Notes under the pieces: generated by a model | Seen by the model: only the letters and a program-made list of their open reading frames with translations | Told to the model about the DNA's origin: nothing | Database searches by the model: none | Made by a program: the position numbers and the translations under genes | Shown here: positions 9,369-18,442 of the stretch, in pieces | Layout of the letters: each line of letters opens with the position of its first letter | How positions within the stretch are numbered: the stretch's first letter is position 1 | Origin: an uncultured Emticicia sp. | Lineage (GTDB): Bacteria; Bacteroidota; Bacteroidia; Cytophagales; Spirosomataceae | Direction of reading: 5' to 3' | Assembly (NCBI RefSeq): GCF_937903345.1 | Contig: NZ_CALCZQ010000051.1 | Location: forward strand, 1 to 64,000 | DNA length: 64,000 bases

Positions 9369-9926
9369 ATGAAAGAAAAAATATTGATTATAACTGGTGA
9401 TGCTGGTGAAGGTTACGAATGTTTATATGGCAAACATCGTTTTGAAGAAGCTGGCTATGAGGCTGTTATTGCTGCACCGAGCGTAAAAAGACTCAATTTG
9501 GTTATCCATGATTTTGAGCCAGGCTGGGATACTTATATCGAAAAACCAGGCTACATTGTTGAGTCAAATATTGCTTTTGACGATGTAAAAGTTGAGGATT
9601 ATATAGCCGTATTGATTTTAGGTGGAAGAGCTCCCGAATTTTTGCGACACAATGATAAAGTAATTAAAATCGTAAGAGAATTTGATAAAACTGAAAAATT
9701 TATTTTCTCGATATGTCACGGGATTCAGATTCTTACGGCCGCTGGTTTGGTTAAAAATAAAACCCTTACTTGCTACGAAAATGTTAGGTTTGAGGTGGAA
9801 GTTTGTGGAGGAAATTTTGTGGGCAAAGAGGAAGCCGTAAGAGATGGAAAATACGTTTCTGGCCAAACTTGGCAATCGCATCCAGATTTTTATAGATTGG
9901 TTTTTGAGTGTTTAAATGAAATGTAA
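9369..9926 (+). CDS. DJ-1/PfpI family protein (class I glutamine amidotransferase-like)
   Basis: This 185-residue protein has the DJ-1/PfpI fold: ILIITGDAGEGYE at the N-terminus, the central LILGGRAPEFLR, and the nucleophile elbow FSICHGIQIL with the reactive cysteine followed by histidine near residue 118. It resembles members annotated as intracellular protease or deglycase; the real substrate is uncertain. I start at ATG 9369, which lies 27 nt after a TATATTTG -7 box (9335-9342). The ATG at 9213 would add 52 residues with no family match. A hairpin at 9938-9966 follows. Confidence 0.85.
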   Translation: MKEKILIITGDAGEGYECLYGKHRFEEAGYEAVIAAPSVKRLNLVIHDFEPGWDTYIEKPGYIVESNIAFDDVKVEDYIAVLILGGRAPEFLRHNDKVIKIVREFDKTEKFIFSICHGIQILTAAGLVKNKTLTCYENVRFEVEVCGGNFVGKEEAVRDGKYVSGQTWQSHPDFYRLVFECLNEM

Positions 9927-9937
9927 ATGTTTTATAG

Positions 9938-9970
9938 ATAACCTATGCAAGTACTGTATAGGTTATTTTA
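9938..9970 (+). terminator. likely terminator after the DJ-1/PfpI gene
   Basis: A perfect 9-bp stem (ATAACCTAT / ATAGGTTAT) with an 11-nt loop is followed by a short TTTTA run, 11 nt after the stop codon. Confidence 0.65.
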
Positions 9971-10200
9971 ATTCTTCAAATAGCACCGTTTTTTAAAATT
10001 TCATGCCATATAATACATTCATTTTGGCTTCGTCATTCGTAAAACCTTAGGTAAAATTCAAATTTTAGAAAGTCTATAAATGCGTTTAAACTGATTCGAA
10101 ATTAGCACTTTGGGAAATCAACACATAATCTAATCCTTTGATTTCGGCTATTATTATTATTTAATTCATAACTTTGCATATTGAATCAAAAACAGTCCAA

Positions 10201-11016
10201 ATGCTCACTCATACCCTCAAACTACGTAAACCCTTAGCAGTAATAGATCTCGAAACTACGGGGGTAAATGTAGCCAAAGATAAAATCGTAGAACTCTGTA
10301 TCGCCAAAGCAAAACTTGACGGCACAGTAGAGGTAAAAACTAAACTCATCAACCCTGGTATTCCGATTCCGCTCGAAACAAGTCTTATACATGGAATTTA
10401 TGACGAAGACGTAAAAGACGCTCCTACCTTTAAGCAAATTGGTAAGGCTCTTGCTCAGTTTTTGGAAGGCTGTGATTTGGCTGGTTTTAATAGCAACAGA
10501 TTCGATGTGCCGATGTTAGTAGAAGAGTTTTTGAGAATGGATGTTGATTTCGATATTAAAAACCGCAAGTTGATTGATGCCCAACGTATTTTCCACTTAA
10601 TGGAACCTCGAACACTATCGGCCGCTTATAAATTTTTCTGTAATAAAAGCCTAGAAAATGCACATAGTGCTGAAGTCGATACTTTGGCTACGCTCGAAGT
10701 CCTTTGTTCGCAAGTCGAACGCTATGAAGGAGTAAAAATTAAAAACGAAAAAGGGGAAGAATACGAACCAGTAAAAAACGATATGGACGTATTGCATCTG
10801 CTTACTTCAGCCAATATTGTTGATTTTGCTCAACGCATGACGCTAAATAAAAGCGGTGAGATTGTATTTAATTTTGGTAAACACAGCGGAAAGCCAGTAA
10901 AACAAATACTAAAAAACGAGCCGCAATATTATGATTGGATGATAAACGGAGATTTTCCACTCGACACCAAACGTAAATTAACAGAGATTAAGCTCAAAAT
11001 GATGCTTGATAAATAG
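10201..11016 (+). CDS. 3'-5' exonuclease, DEDDh family (DnaQ-like)
   Basis: This 271-residue protein has the exonuclease motifs Exo I (AVIDLETTG), Exo II (LAGFNSNRFDVPML) and Exo IIIepsilon (AHSAEVDTLATLEVL, with H and D). It would hydrolyse DNA or RNA 3' ends in proofreading or repair. A C-terminal region of about 70 residues ends in a NFGKHSGKPVKQIL...YYDWM motif, often fused to such exonucleases. ATG 10201 is chosen over an upstream TTG at 10174; a TAACTTTG -7 box lies at 10169-10176. The window also encodes HolB, but this gene is not linked to it. Confidence 0.88.
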   Translation: MLTHTLKLRKPLAVIDLETTGVNVAKDKIVELCIAKAKLDGTVEVKTKLINPGIPIPLETSLIHGIYDEDVKDAPTFKQIGKALAQFLEGCDLAGFNSNRFDVPMLVEEFLRMDVDFDIKNRKLIDAQRIFHLMEPRTLSAAYKFFCNKSLENAHSAEVDTLATLEVLCSQVERYEGVKIKNEKGEEYEPVKNDMDVLHLLTSANIVDFAQRMTLNKSGEIVFNFGKHSGKPVKQILKNEPQYYDWMINGDFPLDTKRKLTEIKLKMMLDK

Positions 11017-11026
11017 ATCAGAGCCT

Positions 11027-11050
11027 GAATATCATGGGATATTCAACTAT
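11027..11050 (+). terminator. possible weak terminator after the exonuclease gene
   Basis: GAATATC and GATATTC form a 7-bp stem with a 4-nt loop, followed by AACTATTTT. It lies 10 nt after the stop and separates the exonuclease gene from nuoK. Confidence 0.45.
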
Positions 11051-11169
11051 TTTAATAAAAAGCACACTACAAAAACGAATATTGTTTATTTTTGCGAAAA
11101 TATTTTCAGGCACACGCCACCAAAAGGCGTATTTTGAAAGAATGAATTAAACTGTTAATTATCAAAAAA

Positions 11170-11499
11170 ATGCAAAGCCAAATACCTGACATTTTTCAGA
11201 TACCTCTAATAAACTATGTATTATTAGCCAGTATCTTGTTTATCATTGGCATCGTGGGTGTACTTATTCGCCGAAATGCCATTATTATTTTCATGTCTGT
11301 CGAATTAATGCTCAATGCTGTAAACTTACTTTTGGTTGCATTTTCATCGTATCGTTCGGATCCAGCAGGACAAGTCTTTGTATTCTTTATTATGGCCGTC
11401 GCTGCCGCCGAAGTGGCAGTCGGACTCGCCATCATCGTAATGATTTATCGCAATATTCGCTCAATTGACGTTGGTCTTTTAGATAAATTAAAGTGGTAA
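11170..11499 (+). CDS. nuoK: NADH-quinone oxidoreductase subunit K
   Basis: This 109-residue three-helix membrane subunit of complex I carries the conserved glutamates in MSVELMLNAVNL (helix 2) and the helix-1 segment GIVGVLIRRNAI. It belongs to the proton-pumping membrane arm. nuoL, nuoM and nuoN follow in order on the same strand with gaps of about 80-130 nt. nuoJ and the peripheral-arm genes are not upstream; the preceding gene is an exonuclease. Confidence 0.95.
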   Translation: MQSQIPDIFQIPLINYVLLASILFIIGIVGVLIRRNAIIIFMSVELMLNAVNLLLVAFSSYRSDPAGQVFVFFIMAVAAAEVAVGLAIIVMIYRNIRSIDVGLLDKLKW

Positions 11500-11580
11500 G
11501 ATTCAATGAAATGAAAAACGCAACTATTCGTGTTTAATTTTTCATTAATCATTAGTCATTGAAAATATAATTTGTAATAT

Positions 11581-13527
11581 ATGTTATTAATAAAACTTAT
11601 ACCTTTATTTCCACTCATTGGTTTTTTAATCAATGGGCTTGGTTTTCGTAAGATTTCTAAAGGTCTGGCAGGTTGGATTGGCACAGGAGCGGCTCTTCTT
11701 TCTTTTGTTGGAGCTTTTTCAGCTTATCAAGTATTTATTGCAGGTGGCCAACAAACAATCATCGTCAATATTTTTGATTGGATTACTGTCGGAACGCTCA
11801 ATATCAATTTCTCTTTCCAAATTGACCAACTTTCTATCTTGATGCTCTTTGTAGTGACGGGTGTAGGTACGCTCATTCACGTATATTCGATGGGCTACAT
11901 GCATGACGACGAAGGTTTTGGTAAATTCTTCGCTTTTTTGAATCTATTCTTGTTTTCAATGTTGTTGCTCGTGATGGGTTCAAACTACATCGTAATGTTT
12001 ATCGGTTGGGAAGGTGTAGGTCTTTGTTCTTATCTATTGATTGGTTTCTGGAACAAAAACTCTGAGTACGGCAATGCCGCTCGCAAAGCGTTTATCATGA
12101 ATCGTGTCGGTGATTTGGGCTTTTTGATTGGTATTTTCTTGATTATCAACCAATTTGGTACAGTCGAATACCTTCAAGTCTTCGATAAAGCGAAAGGCTT
12201 AACGGTTGGTGATGCAACAATAGTAGCCATTACAGCTTTCTTGTTTATCGGAGCAATGGGTAAATCAGCTCAGATTCCACTTTATACTTGGTTACCAGAT
12301 GCGATGGCTGGTCCAACGCCAGTTTCGGCCTTGATACACGCCGCTACGATGGTAACATCTGGTCTCTACATGATTGTTCGCTCAAATATTCTTTACACAC
12401 TCGCACCTGGCACACTTGAAGTTGTGGCGTGGGTTGGTGTAGCAACGGCTCTTTTTGCTGCAACAATTGGTATCTTCCAAAATGATATTAAAAAAGTATT
12501 GGCCTACTCAACCGTGAGTCAATTGGGTTATATGTTTATGGCAATGGGTGTTTCAGCTTATACGTCAGGCTTCTTCCATGTCGTAACACACGCATTCTTC
12601 AAAGCATTGTTATTCTTGGGTGCTGGTAGCGTTATTCACGCAATAAGTGGCGAGCAAGACATTCGTCGCATGGGCGGACTTGGCGGTAAAATCAAAATTA
12701 CAGCCATTACATTTCTTATCGGTACGATTGCTATCTCTGGTATTCCTCCTTTTGCAGGTTTTTTCTCGAAAGATGAAATCTTAGCACATGTTTACGAACA
12801 TAACAAAATCATGTGGGTATTGGCTGTGGCTGGCTCAATGATGACGGCTTTCTACATGTTCCGTTTGTATTTCTTAACTTTCACAGGAAGTTTCAGAGGG
12901 ACTCACGAGCAAGAGCATCATTTGCACGAATCACCATTTAGCATGACACTTCCTTTGATGGTGCTTGCAGGATTTTCAATCGTTGGTGGTTTTATCGGAA
13001 TGCCCGAAATTTTTCACTTCCCTCATGCACTCGCTGAGTTTATGAATCCATTATACGAAGGCTCGAAAGCTGTAAATCCTGCGTTTGGCGGTACACCAAT
13101 CGACCACTCAACCGAATGGATGTTGATGGGGATTTCGGTTATAGCAGCGGTTGTTTCTATCGTTTATGCTTATTCCAAATTTGGTGGAAGCAAAAATGTT
13201 CCTGCCGAAGATGCAGCAATTACGGGCTTACAAAAAACTATTTACAACAAATACTATATTGATGAGGCTTATTGGCGAGTTTTCGTAAACCCAGTGAAAC
13301 GTTTATCTAATGTATTTGCCAACATTATGGAGCCAAAAGGATTCGATGGAGCGGTAAATGGCATTGGAGCTTTTGTAAATACAATCAGTGGATTTGCTCG
13401 TAAATTACAAGCGGGTGGAACAGGATTCTATTTATTTGCAATGGTAATCGGTATCGCCATAATCTTGGGAATGAATCTCGGGTACCAAGTTTTGGAATCT
13501 ATCTTGGCTTTTGTTGGAAAAAAATAA
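11581..13527 (+). CDS. nuoL: NADH-quinone oxidoreductase subunit L
   Basis: This 648-residue antiporter-like complex I subunit has about 15 or more membrane helices. Conserved parts are FIGWEGVGLCSYLLIGFW with the helix-5 glutamate, the proton-path lysine region GKSAQIPLYTWLPDAMAGPTPVSALIHAATMV, and DIKKVLAYSTVSQLGYM. The C-terminal region holds the hydrophilic stretch and lateral helix typical of NuoL, which distinguishes it from the shorter NuoM and NuoN. Confidence 0.97.
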   Translation: MLLIKLIPLFPLIGFLINGLGFRKISKGLAGWIGTGAALLSFVGAFSAYQVFIAGGQQTIIVNIFDWITVGTLNINFSFQIDQLSILMLFVVTGVGTLIHVYSMGYMHDDEGFGKFFAFLNLFLFSMLLLVMGSNYIVMFIGWEGVGLCSYLLIGFWNKNSEYGNAARKAFIMNRVGDLGFLIGIFLIINQFGTVEYLQVFDKAKGLTVGDATIVAITAFLFIGAMGKSAQIPLYTWLPDAMAGPTPVSALIHAATMVTSGLYMIVRSNILYTLAPGTLEVVAWVGVATALFAATIGIFQNDIKKVLAYSTVSQLGYMFMAMGVSAYTSGFFHVVTHAFFKALLFLGAGSVIHAISGEQDIRRMGGLGGKIKITAITFLIGTIAISGIPPFAGFFSKDEILAHVYEHNKIMWVLAVAGSMMTAFYMFRLYFLTFTGSFRGTHEQEHHLHESPFSMTLPLMVLAGFSIVGGFIGMPEIFHFPHALAEFMNPLYEGSKAVNPAFGGTPIDHSTEWMLMGISVIAAVVSIVYAYSKFGGSKNVPAEDAAITGLQKTIYNKYYIDEAYWRVFVNPVKRLSNVFANIMEPKGFDGAVNGIGAFVNTISGFARKLQAGGTGFYLFAMVIGIAIILGMNLGYQVLESILAFVGKK

Positions 13528-13531
13528 AACT

Positions 13532-13560
13532 TAGGTCTTTGTTTTAGACCTATTTCTATT
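13532..13560 (+). terminator. weak hairpin between nuoL and nuoM
   Basis: TAGGTCT and AGACCTA pair as a 7-bp stem with a 7-nt loop just after the nuoL stop, followed by a broken T-rich run. It may attenuate or stabilise transcript ends rather than stop transcription, since nuoM continues on the same strand. Confidence 0.4.
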
Positions 13561-13604
13561 CATAAAAATTACGGTTTAAGTAATAATAATAAAATTAATT
13601 TCGG

Positions 13605-15050
13605 ATGTTGGCACTAACACTCATACTTATACCCCTCATCGGTAGTCTTGTACTACTCTTATTGAAAGGAAGTAGCGTAAGTTCATCAAAAAACACAGCA
13701 CTTGTAGTTTCTTTGATTACACTTGCTATTGCTATTTATGCTTTTACTACCTTCAGTCCTCAATCAACTATCGGAGTGAAATACAGTTGGATGAAAGACC
13801 TAAATATTAATTTTCATATATCGATTGATGGCATCAGTCTTTTATTGGTCTTGCTTACTGCGTTCTTAGTGCCTTTAATCATTACTTCAACATTTAAACA
13901 TACTTACAAAAATCATGCTTCATTTTACGCACTTATCCTCTTGGCCGAAACTGCCTTGATGGGCGTTTTTATGGCACGTGATATTTTCTTGTTCTATTTT
14001 TTCTATGAAGCTGCCTTGATTCCTGTTTACTTCATTGCAGCTATTTGGGGAGGAAAAGATGCACCACGCATTACCTTTAAGATGTTTGTTTACACCATCT
14101 TCGGAAGTTTGTTTATGTTGGTTGCTCTTGTTTATTTGTATATGAAAGGAGCGAGTGCTGATATTGACCAATTGGCCACAACAGCGAAATTGCTTTCACC
14201 AAATGCACAAAATCTTTTATTCTGGGCATTTTTCATTGCATTTGCTATCAAAATGCCAGTGCTTCCGTTTCACACTTGGCAGCCAGATGCTTATTCAGAA
14301 TCGCCAACACCAGCAACAATGTTGCTTTCGGGTTTGCTTTCTAAAATGGGTGTTTACGGTCTGATTCGTATCATGCTTCCTTTAGCACCTGTGGGCGTAG
14401 CCAACTGGGGGCAGTTTGGAATGATTCTTTCAATCATCGGATTAATCTACGGCTCCATTATCGCTATTCAGCAAAATAATATCAAACGCCTTATTGCCTA
14501 TTCATCTTTTGCTCACATGGGCTTGATGGCAGCGGGCGTACTGTCGGGTAATATCAACGGTATTCAAGGTGCATTGCTCCAAATGGTTGCACATGGTGTA
14601 AATGCGGTAGGTTTATTCTTTATAGTAAAAATCATCTACGACCGCACTGGAACGCGTGATCTGAGTGCTTTGGGCGGTATCACTCAAAAAACACCAGCAC
14701 TGAGTATTTACTTTATGATTATTATGTTGGGAAGCGTTGCTTTACCCCTTACAAATGGTTTTGTTGGAGAGTTTTTATTGCTCAAAGGAGTGTATGACAA
14801 AAACGCATGGTTGGGTGGTTTTGCTGGTCTTACAATTATTTTAGGTGCAGTTTATATGCTTCGCCTCATGCAACGCTCAATGTTTGGCGAAAGCAATGAC
14901 ATCACAGCAAAATTTAAGGATGTAAGCGGTAGCGAAGTGGCAGTTTTATTGCCAATTACAGCAATAGTTTTGGTTATGGGTCTTTTCCCTAATGTTTTCT
15001 TAAAAATCACCGAGCCTGCTGTAAATAGTATATTACAGATGATGAAGTAA
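13605..15050 (+). CDS. nuoM: NADH-quinone oxidoreductase subunit M
   Basis: This 481-residue antiporter-like complex I subunit has the helix-5 glutamate region FLFYFFYEAALIPVYF, the lysine-bearing FAIKMPVLPFHTWQPDAYSESPTPATMLLSG, and NNIKRLIAYSSFAHMG. The length and the FHTWQPDA variant are typical of NuoM. It pumps protons in the membrane arm. It sits between nuoL and nuoN. Confidence 0.97.
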   Translation: MLALTLILIPLIGSLVLLLLKGSSVSSSKNTALVVSLITLAIAIYAFTTFSPQSTIGVKYSWMKDLNINFHISIDGISLLLVLLTAFLVPLIITSTFKHTYKNHASFYALILLAETALMGVFMARDIFLFYFFYEAALIPVYFIAAIWGGKDAPRITFKMFVYTIFGSLFMLVALVYLYMKGASADIDQLATTAKLLSPNAQNLLFWAFFIAFAIKMPVLPFHTWQPDAYSESPTPATMLLSGLLSKMGVYGLIRIMLPLAPVGVANWGQFGMILSIIGLIYGSIIAIQQNNIKRLIAYSSFAHMGLMAAGVLSGNINGIQGALLQMVAHGVNAVGLFFIVKIIYDRTGTRDLSALGGITQKTPALSIYFMIIMLGSVALPLTNGFVGEFLLLKGVYDKNAWLGGFAGLTIILGAVYMLRLMQRSMFGESNDITAKFKDVSGSEVAVLLPITAIVLVMGLFPNVFLKITEPAVNSILQMMK

Positions 15051-15177
15051 TTAGGTCGATAATTTTTTTTGATGTGGAGTATTATTAAAAATCTCACATT
15101 AAATTTTATCATAAAAATAGAAATATTATAAAACTCAATTCCTCCCCTTTTGGGGCTTGGGGTTTATCAAATAAAAT

Positions 15178-16572
15178 ATGTATCCAATACTCGTACTCTC
15201 TGTTACTGGACTTGTTACTTTGTTTTTAGGTTTCCTAAAATCAAAAAAAATACTTTTGCCAGCTTCTTTGCTTTTCGTGGCGATAGCCTTTCTTTCAAAT
15301 TTTATTGATTGGAATGCCCCAGGATTGTATTTCTACGATATGCTCGAAGCAAGCAACCTTTCTATTGTATTTAGCTCAATCATTTTGCTTTCTGCATTTT
15401 TGGTGATGGCATTATCAAAAGGTTTTTTAGATGACGAACACGCTCACCCTGCCGAATATTTTGCAATTTTGCAGTTTTCGTTGGTAGGGGCAATCATGAT
15501 GACCAATTTCCAAAACCTCATTATGTTGTTTGTAGGTGTAGAAATCCTTTCAGTTTCGATGTATATTCTTACAGGAAGCGATAAACGCAATATTAGAGGA
15601 AACGAAGCAGCCCTTAAATATTTTTTAATGGGTTCGTTTGCGACTGGTATCATGCTTTTTGGAATAGCAATGCTTTATGGTGCAAATTATACTTTTAATA
15701 TTTCAGATGCTCGTACATTATTATTACAACCAGTAACTGATGTTCGCCCAGTATTTTTATATGTCGGGGTTACATTTTTATTAATTGGTTTATTATTCAA
15801 AGTTTCGGCAGCTCCGTTCCATTTTTGGACACCAGACGTTTATGAAGGGGCTCCAACTATTTTTACAACTTTCATGTCAACAGTTGTAAAAACAGCTGGT
15901 TTTGCTGCAATTTACCGTATTCTTGAAGTATCTTTCTCGCCAATGTATAATTTTTGGTGGGTGATGATAGTAACAATGGCTCTTCTTAGCTTGTTCATCA
16001 GTAATATTACGGCAGTTTCTCAAAATAGTTTCAAGCGTATGTTAGCATTTTCGAGCATCTCTCACGCAGGATATATGTTGTTAGCAATTGTGGGTTTAAA
16101 CAATAAATCAGGTGATTCTATCGTATTTTATTCATTGGCTTACGCCTTGGCAACGATTAGTGCATTTGGCGTGTTGATGATAGTATCGAAAGATCGCCTA
16201 GTGGATGGTCGCCCGAATGAAAATATTGCAGTTTTAAATGGATTATCTAAGAAAAGTCCTTTCTTAGCTGCAGTTTTGGCAATCTCAATGTTATCATTAG
16301 CAGGTATTCCGCTGACTGCTGGTTTTTGGGGTAAATTTTATGTATTTACTGATGCAGCTTCACGTGGACACATTTGGGTACTTGTAATTGCAATTATGAT
16401 GTCGGCAGTTGGTATTTATTACTATTTCAAGCCGATTATAGCAGCATACATGAAAGAAGGGGAAGGAGAAAACATACGATTGAGTGCATTTTATAAAATA
16501 ATTCTTGGGTTTACTACCGCAGGCTCAATTTTGCTTGGTTTGTTCCCTGACTTGTTACGTGAATTGCTCTGA
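15178..16572 (+). CDS. nuoN: NADH-quinone oxidoreductase subunit N
   Basis: This 464-residue antiporter-like complex I subunit has the NuoN motifs LIMLFVGVEILSVSMYIL, the lysine helix LLFKVSAAPFHFWTPDVYEGAPTIFTTF, and NSFKRMLAFSSISHAGYML. It is the last member of the complex I genes here. The 127-nt gap before it contains a short GC-rich stretch (CCTCCCCTTTTGGGGC) capable of a small hairpin. Confidence 0.96.
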   Translation: MYPILVLSVTGLVTLFLGFLKSKKILLPASLLFVAIAFLSNFIDWNAPGLYFYDMLEASNLSIVFSSIILLSAFLVMALSKGFLDDEHAHPAEYFAILQFSLVGAIMMTNFQNLIMLFVGVEILSVSMYILTGSDKRNIRGNEAALKYFLMGSFATGIMLFGIAMLYGANYTFNISDARTLLLQPVTDVRPVFLYVGVTFLLIGLLFKVSAAPFHFWTPDVYEGAPTIFTTFMSTVVKTAGFAAIYRILEVSFSPMYNFWWVMIVTMALLSLFISNITAVSQNSFKRMLAFSSISHAGYMLLAIVGLNNKSGDSIVFYSLAYALATISAFGVLMIVSKDRLVDGRPNENIAVLNGLSKKSPFLAAVLAISMLSLAGIPLTAGFWGKFYVFTDAASRGHIWVLVIAIMMSAVGIYYYFKPIIAAYMKEGEGENIRLSAFYKIILGFTTAGSILLGLFPDLLRELL

Positions 16573-16603
16573 TTTATGAGACCGCAAATCACTGATATTT
16601 GGA

Positions 16604-17140
16604 TTGGAGTATATTTCAAACTTTACTGGACTAAATCTATTTGTGAAATTACTAGATAAAATAAAAAATAAAGAATTAAGGTCATTTGTAACATTCTTTC
16701 TGACGGCTGTTTTAGGGGCGGCAACGAACTTTTTTACGAGAATATTATACAAACCATTATTCTTGGGTTTTGGCTTGGCTGATAAGCCAGCATTTCAATG
16801 GAGTGTTTTTGCAGGATACATGACTGCTACAATAATCACTTTCATACCACAGAAAGTCTTTGCATTCTCCGCAAAGGAGTCGGGAAATACGAAACGAGAA
16901 TCAATAAAATTTTTTATTATTGCTACTTTAGCATTGGGGATACAATTAGGGCTATCGTCTTTAACCCTCGATTATATTGCAAACATATACTTTATTAATT
17001 TCTCATTGACTCTTCGAGAAACATTCTCGCATATTGTGGGTATGGGGTTTAGTTTTCTGGCCAATTTTTATGGTCATAAGTTCCTTACTTTCAGAAGTAC
17101 AGGTGTTTACGACAAAATTAAGGCCCGTTCTATTCGTTAA
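16604..17140 (+). CDS. GtrA-like small membrane protein
   Basis: This 178-residue protein has about four hydrophobic helices (VTFFLTAVLGAATNF, FAGYMTATIITFIPQKVFAF, IIATLALGIQLGLSSL, HIVGMGFSFLANFYGHKFLTF). The ending NFYGHKFLTFR recalls the GtrA family, whose members are proposed to help move polyprenyl-linked sugars across the membrane. The start is uncertain: this frame opens with TTG, while GTG at 16643 would give a 165-residue protein beginning at KLLDKIKNKELRSF. It lies 31 nt after nuoN and could ride on that transcript. Confidence 0.7.
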   Translation: MEYISNFTGLNLFVKLLDKIKNKELRSFVTFFLTAVLGAATNFFTRILYKPLFLGFGLADKPAFQWSVFAGYMTATIITFIPQKVFAFSAKESGNTKRESIKFFIIATLALGIQLGLSSLTLDYIANIYFINFSLTLRETFSHIVGMGFSFLANFYGHKFLTFRSTGVYDKIKARSIR

Positions 17141-17213
17141 AATTGTACAAAAGCAAGAAAAGCTATTTTCTTAAAAAGAATTTAAGAAAATTTTAAATAT
17201 TTTTTAAGAAAAA

Positions 17214-17246
17214 TTTGCATCATTACTTAAAATTGTCTTAAATTTG
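17214..17246 (+). promoter_or_regulatory. Bacteroidota-type promoter of the small lipoprotein gene
   Basis: TTTG at 17214-17217 and TAAATTTG at 17239-17246 are separated by 21 nt. This matches the phylum's -33/-7 consensus (TTTG and TAnnTTTG). The start codon follows 44 nt downstream. Confidence 0.7.
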
Positions 17247-17290
17247 TAATGCGTTTAAAATCAAACCTTAAAAAACCGCAAACAAAGACA

Positions 17291-17470
17291 ATGAAAAAAG
17301 TAATCGCAATCTTATTCGTAGCATGTGTAGCTTCTTTAGCTGCTTGTACTTCTAAAACTGAAACTGCAACTGATTCAACTGCAGTAACTTCTGATTCAGT
17401 TGCAACTGCTGTTGCTGATACAACTGCTTCAACTGATACTACAGCTGCTGCTGATACAACTAAGAAATAA
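17291..17470 (+). CDS. small Thr/Ala/Asp-rich lipoprotein (59 aa)
   Basis: The protein starts at ATG 17291 with a signal peptide ending in the lipobox LAAC, so the mature chain would be anchored at the cysteine. The rest is low-complexity, made of Thr, Ala, Asp, Ser and Val in degenerate repeats (ATDSTAVTSDS, DTTASTDTTAAADTT) and ends in two lysines. Upstream in-frame codons from 17249 lie after the promoter but lack a signal peptide and are unlikely to be used. A good promoter and terminator enclose it as a single gene. Such tiny lipoproteins are common in Cytophagales; the function is unknown. Confidence 0.8.
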   Translation: MKKVIAILFVACVASLAACTSKTETATDSTAVTSDSVATAVADTTASTDTTAAADTTKK

Positions 17471-17488
17471 TTTTTCTTAAGTTATTTA

Positions 17489-17522
17489 AAAAAACCTTGT
17501 TCATCAGAACAAGGTTTTTTTA
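17489..17522. terminator. bidirectional terminator after the small lipoprotein gene
   Basis: A 14-bp stem (AAAAAACCTTGTTC / GAACAAGGTTTTTT) with an ATCA loop lies between convergent genes and can serve both strands. Confidence 0.9.
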
Positions 17523-17540
17523 TTAGCTTTTAGTCAGTTA

Positions 17541-18365
17541 TTACCAATTTTTAACCTTTTCATTGATTAAGCCCAATAAAAATTCAGTTGTTTTGCCAAC
17601 TTTTCCATCAGCAATAATTTTATCGTCAATTTGAGTGATTGGTAATACTTTTTTGGTCGAACTGGTCGTAAAAACCTCATCAGCATCCAATAACTCCTTC
17701 AATTCCACGTTTCGTTCTTCAATTTTTAAATGGTCTCTGGCTAATTCTAAAACTACTTTTCGTGTAATTCCTCTTAAAATTTTTCTGTTTGGTGTAATCA
17801 AGACATTATTTTTTACAAGGAAAACATTACTTCGGCTCAATTCGCTTATGTAGCCTCTTTTATGAAAAAGTACATCTGAAGCTTCAGCAACTTTAATATC
17901 AGCTTGTAAAATCATCAAATGTTTGTAATCTGTGCTTTTTAAATCAGGATAGTCACGAACATATTCATGCGTAATAACTTTGATACCTTTTTCGTATTCT
18001 TGTGGCTTTACGGGGTGAATATCTTCGCTGATAATGAGTAAATTTGGTTTCGACATTTTCATGCTATCTTCCGAATAACCACCCGTCAGGACAAAACGAA
18101 TACCACAATCAGCTAAGCCACATCGCTCAATCAAACTTAAAACAACCTTATAAGCATCTTCTTTCAGAATCGGATTTGGTAAACGCATCAACTTCGACGA
18201 ACGTTCAAAACGTTCCCAATACCAATCCCATTGAAATGGACGTCCATTATAAGTACGAAAATAGTCGAACAGGCCGTAACCACGTAAAAGACCTAAATCT
18301 GTAATATGAATATTGGTATTTTCGACTGGTGCGATAACGCCATTTAGAAAGCAATGATGAGCCAT
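17541..18365 (-). CDS. aminotransferase class IV (branched-chain / D-amino acid type)
   Basis: This 274-residue protein is a fold-type IV PLP enzyme. Marks are GLLRGYGLFDYFRTYNG near the N-terminus, the lysine in STDYKHLM that would hold PLP, the cofactor-binding ELSRSNVFLVKNN, and TPNRKILRGITRKVVLELA. The family includes BCAT, D-amino acid transaminase and aminodeoxychorismate lyase, and sequence alone does not settle which this is. A separate full-length ilvE lies at 44736-45806, so this paralogue probably does another job. The start at 18365 (MAHHCFLNG) is favoured over 18404. Confidence 0.82.
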   Translation of the reverse strand: MAHHCFLNGVIAPVENTNIHITDLGLLRGYGLFDYFRTYNGRPFQWDWYWERFERSSKLMRLPNPILKEDAYKVVLSLIERCGLADCGIRFVLTGGYSEDSMKMSKPNLLIISEDIHPVKPQEYEKGIKVITHEYVRDYPDLKSTDYKHLMILQADIKVAEASDVLFHKRGYISELSRSNVFLVKNNVLITPNRKILRGITRKVVLELARDHLKIEERNVELKELLDADEVFTTSSTKKVLPITQIDDKIIADGKVGKTTEFLLGLINEKVKNW

Positions 18366-18442
18366 AAACAACTGATAATTAATAGGTTTTTCGATAATCA
18401 ACAATCTACTGTAGACTGCAAACTATCGACTGTGGACTAAGA

